Source of the DNA: Anaerolinea thermophila
Lineage (GTDB): Bacteria; Chloroflexota; Anaerolineae; Anaerolineales; UBA4823
Direction: 5' to 3'
NCBI GenBank assembly: GCA_020724505.1
Contig: DYGV01000018.1
Location: 1-36,959 of the forward strand
DNA: 36,959 nt
The notes under the pieces are model-generated. The model was not told where the DNA came from, did not search any database, and was given only the letters and a program-made list of their open reading frames with translations. How positions within the stretch are numbered: the first letter of the stretch is position 1; each line of letters starts with the position of its first letter. Shown in pieces: positions 19,582-27,259 of the stretch. The translations under genes and the position numbers were made by a program.

Positions 19582-20589
19582 ATGAACTGGCAAACCGTCC
19601 TGGTCATTCTGTTTGTATTTTTAATCGCAGAAGCGATGACGGTTTGGACTGTAAGGCGACTCTGTCAACACGAAGCCAACGCGAAAAAGCAGAAGCCGGA
19701 GCAAGCCAGGCTGTCTTCCATCCAACGCCGAAAACGTTTGAACCGCGTGCTATTTCTACACGACACCAGGGCTGAGAAATTGGTCGAAGAGGCTATTTCG
19801 TTAGCACAGGCGAAGACTGAATTTTTGGCAAAGGTGTCTCATGAATTGCGGACGCCTCTGACAAGCATTCTGGGGGTAAGCGAAATGCTAGATTACGGCG
19901 TTTATGGCCCGCTATCGCGCGAGCAAAAAGACGCTGTTAGGATCATCGCAGATTGTACTCAGCATATGGCGCGTTTGGTGGCGGATCTGCTGGAGCAGGC
20001 TCGGCTGGAACGCGGTAACTTTAAATTAGAGATGGCAGATTTTGTTTTAGAGGATGTAATCGTCCGTCTGAAGCGATACAACGCCCCCCTGGCACGAGCA
20101 AAGGGTTTGACATTGGACTTCGAAATCTCTCCGGAAGTGCCGCCCATTCTCCACGGAGATGCACAGCGGGTATATCAGATTATGCACAACCTGGTTGAGA
20201 ATGCGATAAAATACACTCCGTCTGGCGAGGTGAAGGTACGTATTTTTGTAGAGGACGGCGCCCGTTGCGCGATCCAGGTGAGTGACACAGGCGTTGGCAT
20301 CCCAAAGGAACTCCAGTCAAGAATTTTTGATCCATTTCTCCAGTTGAACAACGGAAGCAATGGGAACGGGAATGGAAATGGGAATGGGAATGGAAGAGCA
20401 AGAACCAATGGCAACGGGTCTAAAGCCGAGCAATACCACCCGTCGAATGGCTTTGGTTTGGGGTTGTCCATTGTTAAACAGCTAGTATCTCTGATGAATG
20501 GTGAGATTCGACTAAAGAGCGAGGACGGTAAAGGAAGCATTTTTACGGTTGTTCTACCCATCTTGATTACATCGGAGCAGTCTGCGTGA
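19582..20589 (+). CDS. Membrane-anchored sensor histidine kinase with Asn-Gly repeat insert
   Basis: One N-terminal TM; KVSHELRTPLTSILG (HisKA), NLVENAIKYTPSG, VSDTGVGIPKEL, GFGLGLSIVKQLV (HATPase). Confidence 0.92.
   Translation: MNWQTVLVILFVFLIAEAMTVWTVRRLCQHEANAKKQKPEQARLSSIQRRKRLNRVLFLHDTRAEKLVEEAISLAQAKTEFLAKVSHELRTPLTSILGVSEMLDYGVYGPLSREQKDAVRIIADCTQHMARLVADLLEQARLERGNFKLEMADFVLEDVIVRLKRYNAPLARAKGLTLDFEISPEVPPILHGDAQRVYQIMHNLVENAIKYTPSGEVKVRIFVEDGARCAIQVSDTGVGIPKELQSRIFDPFLQLNNGSNGNGNGNGNGNGRARTNGNGSKAEQYHPSNGFGLGLSIVKQLVSLMNGEIRLKSEDGKGSIFTVVLPILITSEQSA
20348..20420 (+). repeat. Hexamer-like GGNAAY repeat encoding (NG)n
   Basis: aacggaagcaatgggaacgggaatggaaatgggaatgggaatgga... encodes NGSNGNGNGNGNGNGRARTNGNG. 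Confidence 0.9.
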
Positions 20590-20963
20590 GTTCACCAATC
20601 GCCTTAATCATCGAAGATGACGAAACTATTGGGGAAATTTTTACAATCGCTTTGAAAGAAGCGCAATATGACCCTATTTATTTGCGGAACGGCAGAGAAG
20701 CATTGGAGCGCTTGAGCCTTCTTCAACCCAATTTGGTTGTATTGGATCTGCACTTGCCCAGATTGCCAGGCGCAATGATATTGCGAGCTATTCGGAGCGA
20801 CACACGCTTGAGCCGCACCCAGATAATCGTGGTGAGCGCAGATGAAGCCCTGGCCGAGGATCTGCGCGGCGATGCAGATGCGGTCTTAATTAAGCCGGTG
20901 GGTTTTTACCAGGTGCGCGACCTAGCCCACCAAATGAAAATGGCACGGTCAGATATAGAGTAG
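20586..20963 (+). CDS. Single-domain response regulator (REC only)
   Basis: GTG start overlapping the upstream kinase stop; LIIEDDETIGE, VVLDLHLPRLPG, VVSADE, LIKPVG. Confidence 0.9.
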   Translation: MSSPIALIIEDDETIGEIFTIALKEAQYDPIYLRNGREALERLSLLQPNLVVLDLHLPRLPGAMILRAIRSDTRLSRTQIIVVSADEALAEDLRGDADAVLIKPVGFYQVRDLAHQMKMARSDIE

Positions 20964-20974
20964 CGCTCAGCTCA

Positions 20975-22720
20975 TCACGGCGTTGGGGTTTCACGCGGGC
21001 TGCCCAGATCCATAATGAGCACCCAGCCAATGACCGATCGCTCTGTCCCCTGATATTCGACTAATACACACTCGCGGTTGAAATTATCAAACCGTCGTTC
21101 TGATGGTAGAAAGCGCACCAGACCATCCCTGGGGATGCGCCCGATGGCGTTGAAATCTTCGTAACAGCCGCTGCGCGCCCAAATGTCCCTGAGCGCAACT
21201 CCAGATGTGGGTGTGGGCGTTGCTGTGGGGGTCAGCGTTGCAGTAGGGGTAAGTGTAGCGGTGGGGAGAGGTGTGAATGTAGAAGTCGTGGTAGGGGTGA
21301 GCGTCGAGGTGGCAGTGGGGGTGGGGGTAAGGGAGAGTAAATAAGCCTGAAACCGCCTCACACCAGCGAAGATCGCTAATCCGAATATGAGGACAATCAA
21401 GATGACCAGCGCAATTTGTAATGCACCGCGCAGAAAGCGAAATGGGATCAACATGCGATTCAGGCGCACGACTTTGGGGTCATTGGGATAACGCTGACGC
21501 ACTTCTTGCAATAATCGGTGCGCCTGAACCGGCCAATTGCGGTGATTTTCAAAGTAGGCGTAAGCCTGCGCCAGCTCGTCTTCAAACCGAGCGACATCTT
21601 TCAAGAGGCGGTCAATTTCATTTTGCAACAGGTCCAGATTCTCATCCATGCCGGCAAGATTGCGTATCTGGTCTAGCTGCGCCTTTGCCTGTTTCCCTAA
21701 ATAGAGTGCTTCTTCCAGAGTAGTAGCGCGCTCAGCCTGCGCTTTCAGCGCCCGGGCTTGTTCCTGCAGTGGTGCTGCTGCGCGGGGGATGACCGACTCC
21801 AGCCGAGAGCGCAAGCGCAATAAAGCTGGGTTTTCACCATAATCGGCAAATAACAAATCCAAATCGGCTTTTGCCTGCGCTGCATTTTTGGGGTCCACGT
21901 TCGGGGCGCTCAGCGTTTCGTTGATTAAGCGAATAGTTTCTTTGACCCTGCGAAATACCTGGGCGCGGTCATTATATTTAGGCAATCCGGTTGTGCGGGC
22001 AGCGGTTTCGACGCGTTCGATGGCTTCATCTATTTTTCCCTGGTCGAAAAGTTGAAGACCCTCGTTAAAAGCATTCTCCGCATCAATGTTTTCTTGTAGC
22101 TTTTGTTCGAATTCCAAACCTTCTTGCCAGCGTTGAATGCCCAGATCGCGCAGAATACTTTGAGCTTTGGCGAGTAAATTTAGTGCGTCGTTATAGCGGC
22201 CTACCCGTGCTGCAGACTGCGCCTTGCCGAAGGCTGATGCGGCTTCTGCGGGCAGAGCAACGGGTGGGATGTAGCCGGTGCGTAGATAGTTCTCTGATTC
22301 GGCACGATGTTGGCGCGGGCGATCCCAAGATGGTTCTAATTGAATAACGCGATCGAAGAGTTTAATCGCTTCGGCATAACGACCGCTATAAAAGAGTTTC
22401 TCTGCGTCTTCCATCTGTTGTTCGGCAAGGGGATTACGCGGCTTGGTTGGCGGTCTGGTGCCGGTTGAGGGCAGATCTGCTAAAGGAATATCCGAAGCAG
22501 GCGCCATTTGTTGTTGGTCGTCATACTCGCGTAGACGCGCCTTGAGCTCACGGCGTAATTCTTGCGCGCGATTGCGTTCTTCAGTTGATAAAGCATCAAA
22601 GTCAGCCGAGGCGAGAAAATCCTCGATTTCCAGCAAGACTTTGCGCAATTCGGCAGGTGGGACTAGTTCCTGCTCTAGCAAATGAGCGACTTGATCGTGT
22701 AATGTTTCGAATGCAGTCAA
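20975..22720 (-). CDS. TPR-like cytosolic region, single TM, extracytoplasmic Thr/Pro-rich linker and small C-terminal domain
   Basis: TPR-like AEKLFYSGRYAEAIKLFDRVIQLEP; TM ALQIALVILIVLIFGLAIFAGV; SLTPTPTATSTLTPTTTSTFTPLPTATLTPTATLTPTATPTPTSG. Confidence 0.75.
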   Translation of the reverse strand: MTAFETLHDQVAHLLEQELVPPAELRKVLLEIEDFLASADFDALSTEERNRAQELRRELKARLREYDDQQQMAPASDIPLADLPSTGTRPPTKPRNPLAEQQMEDAEKLFYSGRYAEAIKLFDRVIQLEPSWDRPRQHRAESENYLRTGYIPPVALPAEAASAFGKAQSAARVGRYNDALNLLAKAQSILRDLGIQRWQEGLEFEQKLQENIDAENAFNEGLQLFDQGKIDEAIERVETAARTTGLPKYNDRAQVFRRVKETIRLINETLSAPNVDPKNAAQAKADLDLLFADYGENPALLRLRSRLESVIPRAAAPLQEQARALKAQAERATTLEEALYLGKQAKAQLDQIRNLAGMDENLDLLQNEIDRLLKDVARFEDELAQAYAYFENHRNWPVQAHRLLQEVRQRYPNDPKVVRLNRMLIPFRFLRGALQIALVILIVLIFGLAIFAGVRRFQAYLLSLTPTPTATSTLTPTTTSTFTPLPTATLTPTATLTPTATPTPTSGVALRDIWARSGCYEDFNAIGRIPRDGLVRFLPSERRFDNFNRECVLVEYQGTERSVIGWVLIMDLGSPRETPTP

Positions 22721-22784
22721 GGGGCGTCAGCTCCTGAGAGATAATTTGTAAGCCGTCTTATAGCGATGAAGAATCGTTGAGCGC

Positions 22785-25763
22785 TCAGGCAAGTTCGGAT
22801 AATTTCCGATAAATAACCACTAATTCGTCGCGCAGATCTCTGGCGCTGAAGAATTCTCCAGCCAGCACCGCCTCCAGTAAATCTTTGATAACTTTTGGCA
22901 ACCGTTGATCGTCGTAAGTCCATTGAACGGTATAACTGTGATCGGCGGACTCGACTTCTTCAAGACGGTTGGCGCTTATCGGCAACGCTCCTGGCGCTGC
23001 GCGACCTGTAAATAAGTAATGAAGTGCACGCGCCCCAAATTGCACCAGGTCAAATTGGATGTCGGCAGGTGATAAGCCCTCAGGGAATCGTCGGGCGATG
23101 TTCCAATCTATCATGAATACCCCATTATATTCGCTTTGCCAGTAATAATGCAGAATTTTATGGTCACGATATACGATATCGCGACTATGGGCAATATCAA
23201 GGATGTCACAAATTTGGATTGCAACGATGAGCGCCTCGAGAATCGGCATGAATCGTCCATGCGTATATCCGACATCGCAAAGTAATAACAAATTATTGGA
23301 GCGCTCTTGCTTTTCCAACGCCAAATAAGGCAACCAACCCTGGGCGGCTCGCTTTTCCAGATCGTTCAAAAATAGATGCACTGAATCGACGCCAAATCGA
23401 ATTGCCTTGCCACTCAATTCACGAGCGCTGGCATGGCGATCTTCGGGGGGCAGATTCGGTTGATCTAACTTAAGAAAACCGCATTCTAGCAGCTTATTCA
23501 CGCCGGGTGTATCTTGCAACTGGGTGAGGATGCGCGCTTCTTCACTAAAAAGAGGCATGGCGTATTCTGCCTGATCTGAGCGCATGATTTTAAACGCAGC
23601 CTGGCGACGCGCTCCTTTGGTTAGAGGCAGTTCTCCGATGAAAACACGCGCGGAAGAACCACGCGCCTCAGAGACCCAAGTATCTAATGGGTCGGATAGT
23701 AAAATGCCATCGTCAACGCCTAACGCGCTTTCTTTCGTTCCATACAGAACAGGGCGTTCTTCATCTGGAGTGGGGAATCTTTCTAGGCTTAAAGCGCGGT
23801 TAGAAGAAACCAGGAGTGGGCGCCGCGGCTCCAGGACGATTAACCAGGCTAATTCATCGCGCGCTTGTGGATGTTCCATCAGGACATCTGTGGGTTCGGC
23901 TCCCTTACGGAGTTGTTTGAATGAATCCAGCAGAGCGTCTAACCAGTTGGAAGGACCGATCTGATTACGGAACTCGCGCCCATCCAATTCAACGCGGGTG
24001 ATGAAATCTTGTAGTGGTTCATCTCCTGTTGGACCACTGCTCAGCATTGCCAGCCAAGCTGGGACGCTGTTCAAGGCTCTATCAGCCAGAAATACACGAT
24101 TACGGTCTGGGTCCCATGCGAGCAATTGCCGAAGCGCGCGACGAGCGGTTTCAAAATCCTTACGCTCCCAGGCATCTAGAACGATGTTTACCTGGGCGCG
24201 GGGTTGATCCAGTGAGTTCAATAAACTTTGACCGGCTTCCGGCACCAGAGAGAGAATAGCTTCGGAATATCTTTCGATTTCGGAGTATTCTAAACCTGAG
24301 TTTGGCGGGTCTGGTTCTAATTGTTGCCAGCGGGGTAGGATTTCTTCTCGCAGGCGTTGATAAAGTTCGGTATAGCGCTGGTCGTCGGGGTTTTTTTGAA
24401 TATTTGCCAAGAGCGAGTGAAGCACACGATTGAGCGCGACGAGAGGTCGTAAAGTTGTTGATCCGGTGATGCGAAAACGCAGCGAATCGATCAGATCATT
24501 TCGTGCGGGGTTGAATGGCGCATTGAGCGTTGCCAGGCACAAATCCCACATCGCAGCCAGCCAATCGCCAGCTAGTCCGGCTAATAAAACCTGGCGCAGG
24601 GCGTCTGTGGGAGCTGCGCTATCCGCAAGACGCCTCAAAAGCAAACACGCGTCCTTGTCAATCAGTGTGACGTTTTCAATCAGATCACACAATTGGGCGA
24701 CTTCACTTAATTGACGATCTTGCGCCAGGTTGGCGGCAAGGTTAAAGATGTACCGCTCTGCGGCGGGGTAATCTGGAAGCTCACCGCTGGAGAGGATTTG
24801 TTTTTGTACCCTTTGCAATTGGTCAAGTGATTGGAGACTGGGTTCTGTAGCTTGAAGGATTTGCGCCTCGCTTTCAAGTGCTTGGCGAAGTTGTTTGGTT
24901 TCCTCCGCCAAACGGGCAACAATACGCTCTTTCAAGGGTGTAATGCTGGCAGAGTAAACGTCGAGAGGAGGAAAATCTTGCGGCCAATTGAGTTCGCGGT
25001 GCAAATCTGGAGAGACTTCGGCTAAAAGTCTCCCCATCTCGCTCAAGAACTGTTGATAATCATCGAGGCGTGAATGCAAGCGATCTTTTGTAATTCCATC
25101 AGTCTCTAAAAATTTAGCATTACCCCAGTCAATTAACGTGAAACGTGAAGTAAGAGGCTCCCAGAAGATATGTTCAAGCTTGATGTCGTTCCAGAGGATG
25201 CCAAAAGCTCTGCCAGCAGGAGCATCTACCTCAACTGTATGGATCAGTTCCAGATAATCCAGGAGACCTGCACAAACGCGTAGCAACAATAAATTGGGAA
25301 TACGGCCGATTTCGGCGATATGCTGTATGATACGTTGTGAGCTTTCTGGTAAATTCTGATATTCGTCTTGGTCTTTTTTTGGATCCTGGTGCAAGCCAAA
25401 GCGGGCGATCCTGGCAAGGCTACCAAGGTGGATTCCCTTTGCAATTGATACTACAATAAAAAAGCGGTCGCTAAATTCGCTCCCGGCTTTGCTTTTATCC
25501 AGCAACGCCGGCGCGCGAAAAAACAAGCCTGGCGTTTGTATGCGAGCTAATGAACGCAGGACATGGGCTTCTTGTTCAATTTGCGCAGCCTGGCGAATAC
25601 TGTCGCTGGGGAATCCGCTGCGGCGAGGGCGCTTTAAAATGGCTATTTCATGCTCAATGAGGGATTCGACGCGAAAGACTTCGCCAGCGTCGCCTTCGCC
25701 CAATTTTTCCAACAGGTTCCAGGCGCGCTGCTCTCCGGCGGCGGTTTCTAATGTGGGGATCAC
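22785..25763 (-). CDS. Large protein with two atypical Ser/Thr protein-kinase-like domains
   Basis: GTG start. N-terminal kinase-like: LGEGDAGEVFRV, AILKRP, ILWNDIKLEHIFW, LIDWGNAKFLE. C-terminal kinase-like: SARVFIGELP, AAFKIM, SEEARIL, IVYRDHKILHYYW, MIDWNIARRFPEG. Confidence 0.8.
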   Translation of the reverse strand: MIPTLETAAGEQRAWNLLEKLGEGDAGEVFRVESLIEHEIAILKRPRRSGFPSDSIRQAAQIEQEAHVLRSLARIQTPGLFFRAPALLDKSKAGSEFSDRFFIVVSIAKGIHLGSLARIARFGLHQDPKKDQDEYQNLPESSQRIIQHIAEIGRIPNLLLLRVCAGLLDYLELIHTVEVDAPAGRAFGILWNDIKLEHIFWEPLTSRFTLIDWGNAKFLETDGITKDRLHSRLDDYQQFLSEMGRLLAEVSPDLHRELNWPQDFPPLDVYSASITPLKERIVARLAEETKQLRQALESEAQILQATEPSLQSLDQLQRVQKQILSSGELPDYPAAERYIFNLAANLAQDRQLSEVAQLCDLIENVTLIDKDACLLLRRLADSAAPTDALRQVLLAGLAGDWLAAMWDLCLATLNAPFNPARNDLIDSLRFRITGSTTLRPLVALNRVLHSLLANIQKNPDDQRYTELYQRLREEILPRWQQLEPDPPNSGLEYSEIERYSEAILSLVPEAGQSLLNSLDQPRAQVNIVLDAWERKDFETARRALRQLLAWDPDRNRVFLADRALNSVPAWLAMLSSGPTGDEPLQDFITRVELDGREFRNQIGPSNWLDALLDSFKQLRKGAEPTDVLMEHPQARDELAWLIVLEPRRPLLVSSNRALSLERFPTPDEERPVLYGTKESALGVDDGILLSDPLDTWVSEARGSSARVFIGELPLTKGARRQAAFKIMRSDQAEYAMPLFSEEARILTQLQDTPGVNKLLECGFLKLDQPNLPPEDRHASARELSGKAIRFGVDSVHLFLNDLEKRAAQGWLPYLALEKQERSNNLLLLCDVGYTHGRFMPILEALIVAIQICDILDIAHSRDIVYRDHKILHYYWQSEYNGVFMIDWNIARRFPEGLSPADIQFDLVQFGARALHYLFTGRAAPGALPISANRLEEVESADHSYTVQWTYDDQRLPKVIKDLLEAVLAGEFFSARDLRDELVVIYRKLSELA

Positions 25764-25959
25764 TCTAGGGCGTTATGTTACCACGGAATTTGTTTTCCGT
25801 GATAGCCGAGCAGGTTAGTTTGTTCTTAATGGTGGTTCAAAATCGCTCTACTCTGTAAATTCTGAATTCTCTGCCGCTCTGAAAAGCGCTTTGCTCTTTA
25901 GTAACGGCGCAAATTGCAATATTCATGGCTGACTTGTAGAAACTTACAAATTTGTTGGG

Positions 25960-26003
25960 TAAACGTAGAGGAAACGTAGGGCAAGCGTAGAGTAATCGTC
26001 AAG
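25960..26003. repeat. Four tandem 11-bp direct repeats (core NAACGTAGRG)
   Basis: taaacgtagag / gaaacgtaggg / caagcgtagag / taatcgtcaag, head to tail in a 410-bp intergenic region. Confidence 0.75.
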
Positions 26004-26067
26004 CAAGATTAGCTCATGTTTGATAAGATATGGTCGAAGGGCGATTTCTCTTCTTCTCCTCCTTAGA

Positions 26068-26096
26068 GAGAGCCGGGAGCGGCGTACCCGGCTCTC
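26068..26096. terminator. GC-rich hairpin (10-bp perfect stem), possible terminator without clear U-tract
   Basis: GAGAGCCGGG-agcggcgta-CCCGGCTCTC. Confidence 0.45.
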
Positions 26097-26173
26097 GCCG
26101 ATTTAATAGAGCCTTTTCGCCGGGGTGAGTAGTTAGGTTTTATGGCACTTTTAGGGATTCGATTTCGAACGCA

Positions 26174-26737
26174 TTAAATCTGCATGTAACGGTAACAATC
26201 CATTGTGTGATCGTTGACCATCCCTGTAGCTTGCATGTGGGCGTAGCAAATCGTGGAGCCAACAAACCGAAAGCCTCGTTGAGTTAGATCCTTGGACATT
26301 GCATCCGATTCAACTGTGCGGGCGGGAATCTCATCTACCGATTTCCAGGCGTTCTTTCTGGGGATGCCATCAACGAACTGCCAGATGTAGCGATCAAAAC
26401 TCCCAAATTGTTCTTGAACTTTCAAAAAGGCGCGGGCGTTTGTCACTGCAGCCTGCACTTTTAGGCGATTGCGGATAATTCCAGGGTTGGAAAGCAATTC
26501 GGCAATCTTCTGTTCGGTATAGCTAGCGATTACGATGGGATCAAAATTATCGAACGCCTGGCGGAAATTCTCGCGTTTATATAAAACTGTTCGCCAGCTC
26601 AATCCTGCCTGAAATCCTTCCAGAATTAAAAATTCAAATAATAAGCGATCATCATGTACCGGAACACCCCATTCTTGGTCATGGTATTCACAATATACTG
26701 GATCTTCGATGGGCACCCATGCACACCTGGTCAACAT
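26174..26737 (-). CDS. tag: DNA-3-methyladenine glycosylase I
   Basis: RCAWVPIEDPVYCEYHDQEWGVPVHDDRLLFEFLILEGFQAGLSWRTVL ... FRFVGSTICYAHMQATGMVNDH. Confidence 0.95.
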   Translation of the reverse strand: MLTRCAWVPIEDPVYCEYHDQEWGVPVHDDRLLFEFLILEGFQAGLSWRTVLYKRENFRQAFDNFDPIVIASYTEQKIAELLSNPGIIRNRLKVQAAVTNARAFLKVQEQFGSFDRYIWQFVDGIPRKNAWKSVDEIPARTVESDAMSKDLTQRGFRFVGSTICYAHMQATGMVNDHTMDCYRYMQI

Positions 26738-26762
26738 CTTTTACTCACAATCCTCGTGAAAG

Positions 26763-27140
26763 TCATTTGGCCGGATTGGAAGGTCCAGCCCATCCAAAGC
26801 GTTTTAGATCAATGCGTCCACGTTCATCAAAGAATACGCCTTCAGCTTCAAGAAGTTCACGCTGGCGTGACTCGCCGCCGCCGCGCAGACTAATCTTACC
26901 CTGGGCGTTAACCACACGTTGCCAGGGCACCCCTTCAGGGCAAGATGCCATGGCTCCGCCCACCCACCTCGGCGAGAATGCGCGATAATCGTTCTCTGTC
27001 ATGCCAGGTGGAGGTGGGATGAGCGCGGCAATTTGACCGTAGGTGGCGACTTTTCCAACAGGTATCTGCTTAACGATCTCCCAAACTTGCAGTTTGAAAG
27101 CCATTGGATCCGGCGGAGAGGAGTAAGCGGGCGTCATCAA
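26763..27140 (-). CDS. Alkyltransferase-like protein (ATL, MGMT-fold with Cys replaced by Trp)
   Basis: VWEIVKQIPVGKVATYGQIAAL...RWVGGAMASCPEGVPWQRVVNAQGKIS: PWQR in place of the PCHR motif of O6-methylguanine methyltransferases. Confidence 0.9.
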   Translation of the reverse strand: MMTPAYSSPPDPMAFKLQVWEIVKQIPVGKVATYGQIAALIPPPPGMTENDYRAFSPRWVGGAMASCPEGVPWQRVVNAQGKISLRGGGESRQRELLEAEGVFFDERGRIDLKRFGWAGPSNPAK

Positions 27141-27186
27141 TCACATCCTCCAAAACCAAACTTCAGATCAAGCAAATGACACAGGT

Positions 27187-27215
27187 ACTATACACGAACG
27201 TTTGTTCAGAGTCAA
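27187..27215 (-). promoter_or_regulatory. Sigma70 promoter with SOS/LexA-like box in spacer, upstream of ATL-tag
   Basis: Minus strand TTGACT (27210-27215), 17-nt spacer, TATAGT (27187-27192). The spacer contains GAACAAACGTTC (plus GAACGTTTGTTC, 27196-27207). Confidence 0.7.
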
Positions 27216-27259
27216 GCGTTTATTGGGGGCGAAACTCAATTGGTTTATAATCATGGTGC

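Noticed and set aside
20348-20420. CRISPR or intergenic tandem repeat
   Set aside because: It is a coding Asn-Gly repeat inside the kinase ORF, with no spacers.
20175-20561. Minus-strand ORF of 128 aa (PFPFPF-rich)
   Set aside because: Antisense shadow of the Asn-Gly repeat in the histidine kinase.
21200-21340. Repeat array in the TPR protein gene
   Set aside because: It encodes a Thr/Pro-rich linker, common low-complexity sequence in exported Chloroflexi proteins; not a mobile element or CRISPR.
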